From: Amycolatopsis sp. QT-25
Lineage (GTDB): Bacteria > Actinomycetota > Actinomycetes > Mycobacteriales > Pseudonocardiaceae
DNA length: 64,000 bases
Assembly: GCF_029369745.1 (NCBI RefSeq)
Contig: NZ_CP120210.1
Coordinates: forward strand, 930,001-994,000
Direction of reading: 5' to 3'
In this document: positions 37,798 through 47,653 of the stretch, one piece after another
How positions within the stretch are numbered: position 1 is the first letter of the stretch
How the letters are laid out: each line of letters opens with the position of its first letter
Made by a program: the position numbers and the translations under genes
The notes under the pieces: generated by a model
The model's input: the letters and a program-made list of their open reading frames with translations, nothing else
The model's database searches: none
What the model was told of the DNA's origin: nothing

Positions 37798-39111
37798 TCA
37801 GTACGTGGGCCCGGAATCGGACATAGCGGCCGCGCGCACACCACGCCGATAGGCCTTCGCCGCTTCTTCGATCAATCCGCGAGCGTGCAACGTGTCGCCC
37901 AAATGCAGTGAGGTGGCGACGAGCGCGCCGCGCAGTCCCGACCTTTCCTGTGCGCCGGCGGCTTCTTCGAGCAACGCGGTCGCCTTCGGCAGCTCACCGC
38001 GGGCGCGCGCGACGAGACCCAGTAATCGGAGAACCTCGGTCCTGGCTTCGATGTCGGGGGATCGATCCAGAAGCGGCCGGATCCCCTCGGCGAGTTCGGT
38101 GGCCTCGTCGAGTTCACCTTGGCGGCGGCGGACGTCGGCCAGTTCGATGGTCGCGCCGAGTACGCCTTCCTGTGAGCCCGCTTTGGCCAACAGCTCTCGG
38201 GCAAGGTGCAGTTCGGCGTGTGCCTCGTCGAGTTTGCCCAGCCGTCGCCACAGGAAGCCGCGTGCCCAGCGGCTGCGGGCGGCGTCACGGTCGTAACCGA
38301 GCGAAGTGAACAGTCGCAGAGCCCGCGAAAGGTCCTTCTCCGCGCGGTCGACCAGGCCGATCTCCTGCCACAGTTGCGCTGCCTGCCGGTGGTAGCGCGC
38401 GGAGATGTCCTTGCGCCGGGCGGAAGCGAGAGCGCGATGCCCTTCTTCGGCGGCCCGCCGGGCGCGGCGGAGCGCGCCCATTTCGATGAGGGGGTGGATC
38501 AGCGCGGTCACCAGTGCCAGTTCGGCGTCGGGATCGACGGGTTGTTCGGCACGGAGTCCGGCGAGCGCGGTTTCGACGAGCGCGACCGACGCGCCGAGAT
38601 CGCCCGACAGCGCGCGGCAGGCGGCGACCCGGTTGACGATCATCGCGCGCAGCCGAGGCGAGGCGGTGCCGGCGAGTTCCATCGCGTGAGCGAAACGCTT
38701 GGCCGCCAAGGGAATGTCGTAGCGCTGCCACTGGACCTCGCCGAGATAGAGCCGCGCGTGGCACTGGACGTCCGGCAGCCGGTACTCCGCCGCTCGCCGT
38801 TCCACACGGGTGAATTCGCGTTCGGCGGTTTCGAGACCGCCTTTCTGCAACTCGCGATACGCGGCTTCGAGCGCGTCGGTGAGTTCCTCGGCGGCGCCCG
38901 GCGGCCTGCCGAAACGGAGCTCGTCGGCGGTGAGGCCGAGCCGTCGCGCGAGATGGGCCAGTACGTCGTCCGAAGGCAAGCGCTCGCCCGACTCGACCTT
39001 GGCGAGGAAGCCGCGGTCGTAGCGGGGCTCGGCGAGCTCACGCTGAGTCAGCCCGCGTGCCCGGCGCAACCGCCGGATCCGCGCGCCGAGTGGTTCTGCC
39101 CTGGACGGCAC
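37798..39111 (-). CDS. HTH (XRE-type) regulator with TPR-like repeats
   Basis: A 437-residue paralogue of the regulator at 30764. HTH at about 8-60 (GARIRRLRRARGLTQRELAEPRYDRGFLAKVESGERLPSDDVLAHLARRLGLTADEL) and then TPR-like helical repeats (AAEEGHRALASARR..., LGDTLHARGLIEEAAKAYRRGV) to the end. The GTG at 39111 fits the usual position of the HTH; TACCGT lies 6 bp upstream, so the message may be leaderless. Upstream in-frame sequence is not conserved. It separates the M4 protease and GH9 genes, and may control secreted hydrolases; this is a guess from context. Confidence 0.87.
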   Translation of the reverse strand: MPSRAEPLGARIRRLRRARGLTQRELAEPRYDRGFLAKVESGERLPSDDVLAHLARRLGLTADELRFGRPPGAAEELTDALEAAYRELQKGGLETAEREFTRVERRAAEYRLPDVQCHARLYLGEVQWQRYDIPLAAKRFAHAMELAGTASPRLRAMIVNRVAACRALSGDLGASVALVETALAGLRAEQPVDPDAELALVTALIHPLIEMGALRRARRAAEEGHRALASARRKDISARYHRQAAQLWQEIGLVDRAEKDLSRALRLFTSLGYDRDAARSRWARGFLWRRLGKLDEAHAELHLARELLAKAGSQEGVLGATIELADVRRRQGELDEATELAEGIRPLLDRSPDIEARTEVLRLLGLVARARGELPKATALLEEAAGAQERSGLRGALVATSLHLGDTLHARGLIEEAAKAYRRGVRAAAMSDSGPTY

Positions 39112-39256
39112 CGATCCACGGTAGACGATTTCCCGGCGGGTATCCGGGCGAGCCGGACACCTACCCGCCGGCAACGCCGGCACCCGGTGATTTCCTGCCG
39201 GCGAAACGGACATATTGACTGGTGGCGCTCCGCGAGCTAGCGTCTTGTGCAATAAA

Positions 39257-39270
39257 AAGGAAACTTTCTT
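39257..39270. promoter_or_regulatory. AT-rich imperfect palindrome AAGGAAACTTTCTT
   Basis: Arms AAGGAAA/TTTCTT (one mismatch) lie 9 bp before the GTG of the GH9 gene in an AT-rich patch. Palindromes of the type GGAAANTTTCC occur before extracellular hydrolase genes in actinomycetes, which I recall only in general. Candidate operator. Confidence 0.35.
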
Positions 39271-39278
39271 AACTAACT

Positions 39279-41156
39279 GTGAGCGGGGCGCCGATGATGG
39301 TGAGTTCCTGGTCCCGGGCGGTGGCCGCGGTTTCGGCACTGGTCCTCGGGGGGTTGACGGTTCCGGCGATTTCGGCCACGGCGGCGGTGCCGGGTGAGGT
39401 CCGCGTCGACCAGGTCGGCTACGGCATCACCGAGACCAAGCACGCCTATCTCCTCTCCAGCGCGCCGGGTTCGTTCTCGGTGATCGACGAACGCGGCCGG
39501 ACCGTCCATCGTGGACGGACCGGTGCCTCGCTCGGCGCGTGGAACGCGAAGTACCCGGCGGTGTACCAGCTCGACCTGTCGAGGGTCTGGCTGCCGGGCA
39601 AGTACCGGATCGAGGTCGGCGGCGAGACCAAGGCGACCTCACCGACGTTCCGGGTGGACACCAAGGACCGGCTCTTCAGCCCGCTGGTCCGCGCCACCAA
39701 CGAGTTCTTCCAGGCGCAGCGCGACGGCGACGACATCCTTCCGGGAAGGCTCGACCGCAAACCCTCGCATCTGGCGGACAAGCAGGCCACGGTCTACGAA
39801 TGGCCCGCGTTCGGTGGCGAATTCGGCGACGAGATCACCGAACCGCTGAAGCCCGCGGGCGGGCCGATCGACGTCGAGGGCGGCTGGGTCGACGCGGGTG
39901 ACTTCGTCAAGTTCACGTCCAACACGGCGTACTCACTGGCGGAGATGGGCTACGTGCTCCGCGAGGGCTACGACCCGGCGCTGGCCAGGGAGGTCAAGCT
40001 CGGCCTCGACTGGCTCGACAAGATGTGGGACCAGCACGGCAAGACGCTCTACGCCCAGGTCGGCATCGGCACGGGCAGCGACAAGTTCGGCTTCCTCGGC
40101 GACCACGACGTCTGGCGGAACCCGCACGACGACGACCCGCTCGACGTGAAACCCGGTGACCCCAAGTACTTCGTGAAGCATCGGCCCGTCTTCCCGGCGA
40201 ACCCGGGCGGTTCCGCGTTGAGCCCGAACCTCGCCGGCCGGGTGGCCGCCGCGTTCGCGCTCGGCGCGCAGGTCGAGTCGAGGCGGAACCCGGCACTGGC
40301 GCGCAAGTACTTCGCCGAGGCCGCGTCGGTCTTCGCGCAGGCCAAGACCGAGAACGTCGGCGAACTGGTCACCGCGTTCCCGCACGCGTACTACCCGGAA
40401 TCGTCCTGGCGGGACGACATGGAACTCGGCGCGACGCAGCTGGCCTTGGCGGCCAAGGCCCTGCGGGATCCGCGGTCCGCCGAATGGACCCGGCAGGCGG
40501 CGCACTGGGCGAAGGCCTACCTCGACCTCGAAGAGAAGAGCACGCTCAACCTGTACGACACCAGCGCGCTGGCGCACGCCGAACTGGTGAAGCTCCTGCG
40601 GCACGGTGTCCCGGGGGCGGCGCTCGGCCCGAAGGAACTGATCGGCGACCTTCGCCGTCAGCTCGACGAAGGTGTCGCGAGCGCGGCGCGGAGTCCTTTC
40701 CGGACCGCCGTGTCGGTCAAGGAGTTCGACGCCGCCAGCAAGAGCTTCGGTTTCGCCGCGACCGAACGGCTGTACGCCGACCTGACCGGTGACCGCCGGT
40801 ACGCGGCGTTCGGTTCGCAGCAGCGGAACTTCACCCTCGGCGCGAACGCCTGGGGGATCTCGCTGGTCGTCGGCGTCGGCACCACCTACCCGCGGTGCCC
40901 GCACCACCAGGCGGCGAACCTCGCGGGCGAGGAGAAACTGCTCTACGGCGCCGTCGTGAACGGCCCCAACGGAGCGGAGAACTTCGAGCACATGGAGCTC
41001 CCGCCCGGGTCGAAGGACTGCAAGAAGCCTTACGAAGCCTTCGACACCCCCGAGGCCCGCTACGCCGACGACCTGTCCTCCTGGCCGAGCAACGAGCCCG
41101 CCATCGACTTCACCTCGACGGCCATGCTCGCGTTCGCGCTGACCGGCCGTTCCTGA
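39279..41156 (+). CDS. Secreted glycoside hydrolase family 9 (endoglucanase-like)
   Basis: A 625-residue exported GH9 enzyme, predicted to cut beta-1,4-glucans. Signal peptide about 1-35, an immunoglobulin-like CelD_N domain about 36-115 (VDQVGYGITETKHAYLLS...), then the (alpha/alpha)6 catalytic domain from about 120: GGWVDAGDFVKFT holds the nucleophile-side Asp pair, TYPRCPHHQ the substrate-binding His, and SNEPAIDFTSTAML near the end the catalytic Glu region. No carbohydrate-binding module is seen. The start may be GTG 39279, or ATG at 39294/39297; none has a strong SD. Followed by a GC hairpin. Confidence 0.9.
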   Translation: MSGAPMMVSSWSRAVAAVSALVLGGLTVPAISATAAVPGEVRVDQVGYGITETKHAYLLSSAPGSFSVIDERGRTVHRGRTGASLGAWNAKYPAVYQLDLSRVWLPGKYRIEVGGETKATSPTFRVDTKDRLFSPLVRATNEFFQAQRDGDDILPGRLDRKPSHLADKQATVYEWPAFGGEFGDEITEPLKPAGGPIDVEGGWVDAGDFVKFTSNTAYSLAEMGYVLREGYDPALAREVKLGLDWLDKMWDQHGKTLYAQVGIGTGSDKFGFLGDHDVWRNPHDDDPLDVKPGDPKYFVKHRPVFPANPGGSALSPNLAGRVAAAFALGAQVESRRNPALARKYFAEAASVFAQAKTENVGELVTAFPHAYYPESSWRDDMELGATQLALAAKALRDPRSAEWTRQAAHWAKAYLDLEEKSTLNLYDTSALAHAELVKLLRHGVPGAALGPKELIGDLRRQLDEGVASAARSPFRTAVSVKEFDAASKSFGFAATERLYADLTGDRRYAAFGSQQRNFTLGANAWGISLVVGVGTTYPRCPHHQAANLAGEEKLLYGAVVNGPNGAENFEHMELPPGSKDCKKPYEAFDTPEARYADDLSSWPSNEPAIDFTSTAMLAFALTGRS

Positions 41157-41164
41157 GGTGTACT

Positions 41165-41194
41165 CGCGGGGCCCGCTCGACGGCGGGCCCCGCG
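41165..41194 (+). terminator. GC-rich hairpin terminator after GH9 gene
   Basis: Arms CGCGGGGCCCGC (41165-41176) and GCGGGCCCCGCG (41183-41194) pair perfectly around a 6-nt loop, 8 bp after the GH9 stop. A few T residues follow. Classic intrinsic terminator for a GC-rich actinomycete. Confidence 0.85.
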
Positions 41195-41268
41195 TTCGCG
41201 TGTCCGACAACTCCTGTTCGCGGCGATGCCGCCGCTCCGGACGGTGACGACGTCGTAGGCTTGGCGGG

Positions 41269-42053
<785 letters not shown>

Positions 42054-42054
<1 letters not shown>

Positions 42055-42632
42055 TGGCGGCGCCGCGCCGGGTGTGCGTCTTCTGCGGCTCTTCGATGGG
42101 CTTCGATCCGCGCTATGCCGACGAGGCGCGTGCGCTGGGCACGTTGCTGGCCTCTCGGAGGATCGGGCTGGTCTACGGCGGCGCGTCGGTGGGGACCATG
42201 GGCGTCGTCGCGGACGCGGCACTGGCCGCGGGCGGCGAGGTGATCGGCGTGATCCCGGAGGCGCTGGGCAGCGTCGAGATCGCACACGCCGGCCTGACCG
42301 AACTGCACGTCGTCGCCGACATGCACCAGAGGAAGGCGAAGATGGCCGCGCTGTCCGACGGCTTCCTCGCGCTGCCCGGCGGGGCCGGGACACTGGAGGA
42401 GCTGTTCGAGGTGTGGACGTGGGCGCAACTGGGGCTGCACGAGAAGCCGATCGGGCTGGTCGACGTCGGCGGGTACTACGCGCCGCTGCTGAAGTTCGCC
42501 GACCACATGGTGTCGGAGGGCTTCCTGGCGGCGGGGTACCGGGACATGCTCTCGATCGACTCGGACGCTTCGGTGCTTCTGGACGGCTTCGCGGACTACG
42601 TGCCTCCGCCGCGGCCTAAGTGGGCTAAGTAG
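42054..42632 (+). CDS. LOG family protein
   Basis: Second LOG-family gene, 192 residues from the ATG at 42054 (overlapping the upstream stop TGATG, GGGAGG 10 nt before). [87 protein letters not shown] and [16 protein letters not shown] are the full set of family motifs, including the PGGxGTxxE motif. This is the form matching Rv1205. The tandem pair may be the result of an old duplication with divergence in the N-terminal segment. An in-frame start at 42036 is possible. Confidence 0.9.
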
Positions 42633-42737
42633 GTCTTGGGCAGCGCGTGACTTGTGGGTACTGAAGGTGACCGGTGCTCTATCCAGACCAATCGCGGCCC
42701 GGGTGCGTCAAAAGTCCCTTTGGTCCCACTCGCGCGT

Positions 42738-42790
42738 GCTATGAAAGGTCCCTTCCTGGCAAAATTGGCAAGGAAGGGACCTTTCATAGC
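42738..42790. terminator. Palindrome of the ATGAAAGGTCCC family
   Basis: Perfect 20-nt arms (42738-42757, 42771-42790) around a 13-nt AT-rich loop similar to the centre of other copies. It lies between the convergent LOG and acyltransferase genes and may end both. Confidence 0.8.
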
Positions 42791-42822
42791 ATCGGCGAGG
42801 CACGGCACGCCAGCACCGGAGG

Positions 42823-42839
42823 AGCAAGGGACCTTTGCT
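42823..42839. repeat. 17-mer AGCAAGGGACCTTTGCT
   Basis: Exact copy of the dispersed 17-mer, 33 bp after the palindrome at 42738 and 24 bp before the acyltransferase stop codon. It is itself almost self-complementary (AGCAA/TTGCT ends). Same sequence occurs at 27291, 56259, 58449 and 59210. Confidence 0.85.
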
Positions 42840-42862
42840 ACCACTTCGGCCCGCCGCGACCG

Positions 42863-43537
42863 TCAGGCAGCGCTCTGACCAGGCCGTTTGTGATACGAGT
42901 CGACGTACTCCTGCCCCGAAAGCTCCAGGATCGCGTACATGATCTCGTCGGTCACCGAGCGCCGGATCGCCGGCGAAGAGTCCTGCCCCTCGTAGCGCGA
43001 AAAGTCCAGAGGTGAGCCGTAGGTGACGGTGATCTTCGCCCGACGCGGGACGCGCTTTCCGGCGGGTTGGAGGTGTTCGGTGCCGGAAAGGGCGACGGGC
43101 ACGACCTTCGCGCCGGTCGCCAGCGCCAGGGCGGCGACACCGGTGTGGCCGCGGTGCAGCCGTCCGTCGAGCGACCGGGTGCCCTCGGGGTAGATCGCGA
43201 ACGCGCCGCCCGCGTCGAGCACCTTCCGCGCCGCTTCCAGCGCGGCGAGGCCGGCCTGCGCGTTGCCGCGTTCGACCGGGACGTAGCCGAGGCCGCCGAG
43301 GAAACCGGCCATCAGTTTGCCCTTGAGCCCGCGGCCGGTGAAGTACTCCGCCTTGCCGAGGAACTTGACCTGCCGCATCGCCGTGAACGTGATCACGCCG
43401 GTGTCCAGGGCCGCCCGGTGGTTGGGTGCCAGCAGCACCGGACCGGTGGCGGGGATGTTCTCCACGCCGCGGATCTCGGGGCGGTACCACGCCCTGACCA
43501 GCGGGCCCAGTACGAATCGGACGAGTAGCGGCAGCAA
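42863..43537 (-). CDS. 1-acyl-sn-glycerol-3-phosphate acyltransferase (PlsC family)
   Basis: A 224-residue membrane-associated acyltransferase that acylates lysophosphatidate in phospholipid synthesis. The active-site motif NHRAALD (NHX4D) at about 50, PVERGNAQ at about 96, and YPEGTRSLDG with VPVALSGTEHLQP are the four conserved blocks. The TTG at 43537 is preferred because it has GGAGG 4 nt upstream and starts just before the first helix; an ATG at 43573 in frame overlaps the gpgS start codon region and gives 12 more residues. Divergent from gpgS. No other lipid gene nearby. Confidence 0.85.
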   Translation of the reverse strand: MLPLLVRFVLGPLVRAWYRPEIRGVENIPATGPVLLAPNHRAALDTGVITFTAMRQVKFLGKAEYFTGRGLKGKLMAGFLGGLGYVPVERGNAQAGLAALEAARKVLDAGGAFAIYPEGTRSLDGRLHRGHTGVAALALATGAKVVPVALSGTEHLQPAGKRVPRRAKITVTYGSPLDFSRYEGQDSSPAIRRSVTDEIMYAILELSGQEYVDSYHKRPGQSAA

Positions 43538-43589
43538 GGTTCCTCCATCGACTCCGGTGTCCGACTCCAGCATGGCACGATCACTACTC

Positions 43590-44534
43590 ATGAGTTGGTT
43601 CGAGCGGCGTACGTGGCAGAACCCCGGCTGGACGGTCGAAGACATCGTCGCCGCGAAGGGTGACCGGACGGTTTCGGTCGTGCTACCGGCGCTCGACGAA
43701 GAGGACACCGTCGCCGAAGTCGTCGGCACGGTCCGGCCGTTGCTGGGCACTGTCGTCGACGAGCTCGTGGTCATGGACTCCGGCTCCACCGACGCCACCG
43801 CCGAGCTCGCCGCCCGCGCCGGCGCGCGGGTGGTGCACCGCGAGGACGTGCTCCCCGAGCTGCCGCCGGTGCCGGGCAAGGGCGAGGTGCTGTGGCGGTC
43901 GCTGGCCGCGACGACCGGTGACGTCGTCGTGTTCCTCGACTCCGACCTCGTGGACCCGGATCCAGCGTTCGTGCCCACGTTGCTCGGGCCGCTGCTCCGC
44001 GAGGACGGCGTCCACCTGGTCAAGGGCTTCTACCGGCGGCCGCTGCGGCTGGAGAGCAGCGGCGGCGGCCGGGTCACCGAACTGCTGGCGCGACCGGTCC
44101 TCTCGGCGCTGCGCCCGTCGCTCTCGGGGCTCATCCAGCCTTTGGGCGGCGAGTACGCCGCGACGCGCGAGTTCCTCGAGTCGGTGCCCTTCGCGGCCGG
44201 GTACGGCGTCGAGATCGGGCTCATCCTCGACGCCGAAGCGCGCTACGGCCTCGAAGGGCTCGCGCAGGTCAACCTCGGCGTACGCAAGCATCGCAACCGT
44301 TCGCTGCTCCAGCTCGGTGTGATGGCACGCCAGATCCTCGGGACGGCGCTCGCGCGCTGCGGTGTCAAGTCCGACGACCCGGCCCAGCTCACCCAGTTCA
44401 CGCAAGTAGGTGACGAATGGCTGCCGGAGGTCGCCGAGGTGTCGGTGAGTGACCGGCCGCCGATGCGGGACGTGGGCGGACTATCCGGACCCCGCCCCGC
44501 CACCGTCCTCAAGGGACATCCTGCGCCTGACTGA
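43590..44534 (+). CDS. gpgS: Glucosyl-3-phosphoglycerate synthase GpgS
   Basis: First enzyme of methylglucose lipopolysaccharide (MGLP) or glucosylglycerate synthesis: joins glucose from UDP-glucose to 3-phosphoglycerate. The 314 residues match actinobacterial GpgS (GT81): VSVVLPALDEEDTVAEVV, VVMDSGSTDATAE, KGEVLWRSLAATTGDVVVFLDSDLVDPDPAFV (DxD-type metal site), HLVKGFYRRPL, and AGYGVEIGLILDAEARYGLEGLAQVNLGVRKHRNR. ATG at 43590 (or 43572 in frame). The 3' end overlaps cydC by 26 nt (convergent). Ortholog of Rv1208. Confidence 0.93.
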   Translation: MSWFERRTWQNPGWTVEDIVAAKGDRTVSVVLPALDEEDTVAEVVGTVRPLLGTVVDELVVMDSGSTDATAELAARAGARVVHREDVLPELPPVPGKGEVLWRSLAATTGDVVVFLDSDLVDPDPAFVPTLLGPLLREDGVHLVKGFYRRPLRLESSGGGRVTELLARPVLSALRPSLSGLIQPLGGEYAATREFLESVPFAAGYGVEIGLILDAEARYGLEGLAQVNLGVRKHRNRSLLQLGVMARQILGTALARCGVKSDDPAQLTQFTQVGDEWLPEVAEVSVSDRPPMRDVGGLSGPRPATVLKGHPAPD

Positions 44535-46089
44535 TGACCTTCATATGCAGCACCTCGTCGAATCCGGCCACCTGCGACTCACGATGGGTCACCAGGACGA
44601 CGGTGCCGCGTGCGGCCGCGAGCACGTCCGCCAGGACGGTGTCGCCGTGCTCCGGATCCAGCCCCTCGACAGGTTCGTCCAGCACGAGCACCGGCGGCGC
44701 GGCCAGTACCGCCCGCGCGAGCACGAGCCGCTGACGTTGCCCACCGGACAGCGCGTCGCCGTCGGAGCCGACTTCGCGGTCCAGCGGCAGGTCGAAACCG
44801 GCCGTCGCGCAGGCCGAGAGCAGCTCCGAGTCGGGGGCACCGGGCTTCGCGAGCAGCAGGTTCTCCCGCACCGTCGTGTGGAAGACGTGCGCGTCCGCGA
44901 GCGCGCCGGAGATCACCGCGGGCAGCAGCGCCGGGTCATACTCCGCCAGCGGCTTTCCGTTCAGCACCGCACGGCCGGACGTCGGTGCCACGAAACCCAG
45001 CAGCACGTTCAGCAGCGTCGTCTTCCCGGCCCCGCTCGGTCCCACGATCCCGACCCGTTTGCCCGGCGGCAGGTCGAGGTCGACGCCGTTGAGCACCGGG
45101 GGCCTGCCCGCGAACCGAACGCCGACCCCTTCGAGCCGCAGATGCCCCGGCTCGGGCACCGCGCTCCCGCGCGCGGGCGGCGATTCGGTCAGCAGGGCGC
45201 GCACCCGCCCGGCCGCCGCGCGGACCTCGACCCAGCGCTGGGCGGCCGCGGTCAGCGGGAGGACCAGCTCGAACACGGCCAGTGCGCCCAAGGCCAGTGC
45301 CGCCGTCAGCGGTGGCGAAACCCCGGCGGTCAGCGCGATCGTGAGGCAGGCCGGCAGTTGGACGAGGAGGCCGGCCGCGGTCAGCAGGCTCGTGCGGCCG
45401 GCCGTCGCCCGATCCCTCGCAGCGAGATCGCCGACAGCGGTGTGTGCGGCGTCCACAGTGGACGCGTGCACGCCGTAGGCGATCAGTTCCCGTCGCCCGG
45501 TGATCAGCTCGACCGACCGTTCGGCGAGGTCGGCGCGGGCCGGAGCGCTCATCTCCGCCGCCGCGCGGGTGATCCGCACGCACAGCCACGGCAACCCGAT
45601 CCCCGCCACGGCGAGCCCGGCCGCCAGGACGAGCCCGGCCGCCGGGCTGAGGGCCAGCGCGACCGCGGTCGACACCGAGCCCACGAACGCGGCGATCCCG
45701 GCGGGCAGCAGGCAGCGCAGGAGCGCGTCCTGCACGGCGTCCACATCGGACACCAGCCGCGTGACGAGGTCACCGCCGGAATGCCGGGAGACCCGATGCG
45801 GCAGCAACGACGTGTACACGCGGGTCCGCAGGGCGCCGAGACAACGCAGGACGACTTCGTGCCCGGCGAGCCGTTCCGCGTACCGCAATCCGCCACGCGC
45901 CAGTGCCAGCGTCCGGACGGCCACGATCGCCACCGTGAGCGACGCCAGCGGCGGCTGTTCGGCCGCCTTCAGCAGCAGCCACGCGGCGGTCGCCATCAGT
46001 GCCAGTCCGGCCAGTTCCGCCCCGGCTCCGATCAATCCGGCCCGGACCAGCCGGACGGCGTCCTTGGTGGAGACACCCCAGACGTTCAC
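44509..46089 (-). CDS. cydC: ABC transporter CydC, cytochrome bd assembly
   Basis: Half of the CydDC exporter (glutathione/cysteine or heme-related) needed to assemble cytochrome bd. The 526 residues hold a six-helix ABC membrane domain (about 1-310) and a nucleotide-binding domain (about 320-526): VGIVGPSGAGKTTLLNVLLG (Walker A), LSGGQRQRLVLARAVLAAPPVLVLDEPVEGLDPEHGDT (signature, Walker B), and VLVTHRES (H-loop). The GTG overlaps the cydD stop by 4 nt. It is last in cydABDC, convergent with gpgS. Confidence 0.92.
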   Translation of the reverse strand: MNVWGVSTKDAVRLVRAGLIGAGAELAGLALMATAAWLLLKAAEQPPLASLTVAIVAVRTLALARGGLRYAERLAGHEVVLRCLGALRTRVYTSLLPHRVSRHSGGDLVTRLVSDVDAVQDALLRCLLPAGIAAFVGSVSTAVALALSPAAGLVLAAGLAVAGIGLPWLCVRITRAAAEMSAPARADLAERSVELITGRRELIAYGVHASTVDAAHTAVGDLAARDRATAGRTSLLTAAGLLVQLPACLTIALTAGVSPPLTAALALGALAVFELVLPLTAAAQRWVEVRAAAGRVRALLTESPPARGSAVPEPGHLRLEGVGVRFAGRPPVLNGVDLDLPPGKRVGIVGPSGAGKTTLLNVLLGFVAPTSGRAVLNGKPLAEYDPALLPAVISGALADAHVFHTTVRENLLLAKPGAPDSELLSACATAGFDLPLDREVGSDGDALSGGQRQRLVLARAVLAAPPVLVLDEPVEGLDPEHGDTVLADVLAAARGTVVLVTHRESQVAGFDEVLHMKVISQAQDVP

Positions 46090-47645
46090 GCCAGTTCCCG
46101 CTCTCTTACGGCGCCATCGTGGACTTCGAGCACTCGGGTGGCCAGTGCGGTCATCGCGGGCCGATGGGCCACCAGCACCGCGGTCCGGCCGGTGAGCAGT
46201 TCCTTGGTGGCGGCGAGTACGGCCGCCTCGGTTTCCGTGTCGAGCCTGGCGGTCGGTTCGTCGAGCAGCGCGAGCCCCGCCTCCGTGCGGGCCAACGCCC
46301 TGGCGAGGCCGAGCCGTTGCCGCTGCCCGGCCGAAAGCGGTGCGCCGAGCTCGCCGATCCGGGTCCGATAACCGTGGGGCAGGCCCCGCGCGACCGCGTC
46401 GAACGCCGCCGCGCGAGCCGCGGCCTGGACGTCCGGCACCCGGCCCATGGCGATGTTCTCCTCCACGGTCCCGGTGAACAACGTCGGCCGCTGTGGCACC
46501 CAAGCCGTCCTGGCCCGCCACCGGGCCGGGTCCAGTTCGCGCAGGTCGACGCCGTCGACGAGGACCCTGCCGGACGACGGCGTGACGAAACCCAGCAAGA
46601 CCGCCAGCAGCGTGCTCTTCCCGGAACCACTGGGGCCGACGAGCGCGACGTGCTCACCCGGCTCGATCGCCATGTCCACTTCGGACAGCACGGTCTCGTC
46701 GCCGTACGCGACGCTCACCTTCTCCAGCACGATTCGCGGCGCACCACGAAGAGCCACTTGCGAACCACCGGTGACGAGTTCGGCGGGGACGGCGAGAGCT
46801 TCCCGCAACGTGGCGAGCCCTTCCGCGCCGGCGTGGAACTTCGCCCCGGCCGCGCGCAACGGCAGGTAGGCCTCCGGGGCGAGCAGCAGCACCAGCACGG
46901 CGGTGTGCACGACCATGCCGCCTTCCAGCAGCCGGAAACCGACCGGCACCGCGACCAGCGCCACCGAAAGCGTCGCCACCAGTTCCAGTACGAGCGCGGA
47001 CAGGAACGCGACGCGCAGCGTGCGCATCGTCGCGTCCGTATGCGCGTCCGCCATCGCCCGCACCGTCTTCGCCTGCGCTTCGGCACGGCCGAACACCTTG
47101 AGCGTGCCGAGTCCGCGCACCACGTCGAGGAAGTGCCCGCCCAGCCGGGAAAGCAGTGACCACTGCTTGGCGGTCTTCGCCTTCGTGTGCTGCCCGACCA
47201 GGATCGCGAACACCGGGATCAGCGGCAAGGTCGCGAGGATGATCAGCGCCGACGGCAGATCCGCGGCGAACAGCCGGACGAGCACCGCGACCGGTACGAT
47301 CGCCGACAACACCAGCGTCGGCAGATAGCCGGTCAGGTAGGCGTCGCCCGCGTCGATGCCCTTGGTCACCAGGGTCGCGACCTCGCCGGGGTTCTCCGCC
47401 TCCGCCCCGAGGAGCCGTTTGCGCAGCGCGGCCTTGACCGTGGCCGCGAACCGGCCGCCCAAGGAGCCCTGGACGCCCGCGAGCAGCGCCCGTGCCGCGA
47501 TGGCGGCCACGAGCGGCCAGGTCACACCGCCGCCGGTGAGCAGCGTCGCGAGGCCGTCCGCCTGGCCGAGGATCGCCGCGGCGGTCAGTGTGCCGAGGAC
47601 GGCCAGTACGCCGAAATGACGGCGCAATCCGGGAAGGGGAGGCAT
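46086..47645 (-). CDS. cydD: ABC transporter CydD, cytochrome bd assembly
   Basis: Partner of CydC, 519 residues. Membrane domain with hydrophobic helices to about 305, then VALVGPSGSGKSTLLAVLLG (Walker A), LSAGQRQRLGLARALARTEAGLALLDEPTARLDTETEAA and VLVAHRP. The ATG at 47645 has AGGAG upstream and is 8 bp after the cydB stop; the longer open frame is a shadow. It is placed between cydB and cydC, the usual order in actinobacteria. Confidence 0.92.
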   Translation of the reverse strand: MPPLPGLRRHFGVLAVLGTLTAAAILGQADGLATLLTGGGVTWPLVAAIAARALLAGVQGSLGGRFAATVKAALRKRLLGAEAENPGEVATLVTKGIDAGDAYLTGYLPTLVLSAIVPVAVLVRLFAADLPSALIILATLPLIPVFAILVGQHTKAKTAKQWSLLSRLGGHFLDVVRGLGTLKVFGRAEAQAKTVRAMADAHTDATMRTLRVAFLSALVLELVATLSVALVAVPVGFRLLEGGMVVHTAVLVLLLAPEAYLPLRAAGAKFHAGAEGLATLREALAVPAELVTGGSQVALRGAPRIVLEKVSVAYGDETVLSEVDMAIEPGEHVALVGPSGSGKSTLLAVLLGFVTPSSGRVLVDGVDLRELDPARWRARTAWVPQRPTLFTGTVEENIAMGRVPDVQAAARAAAFDAVARGLPHGYRTRIGELGAPLSAGQRQRLGLARALARTEAGLALLDEPTARLDTETEAAVLAATKELLTGRTAVLVAHRPAMTALATRVLEVHDGAVRERELA

Positions 47646-47653
47646 TTCGGCTC

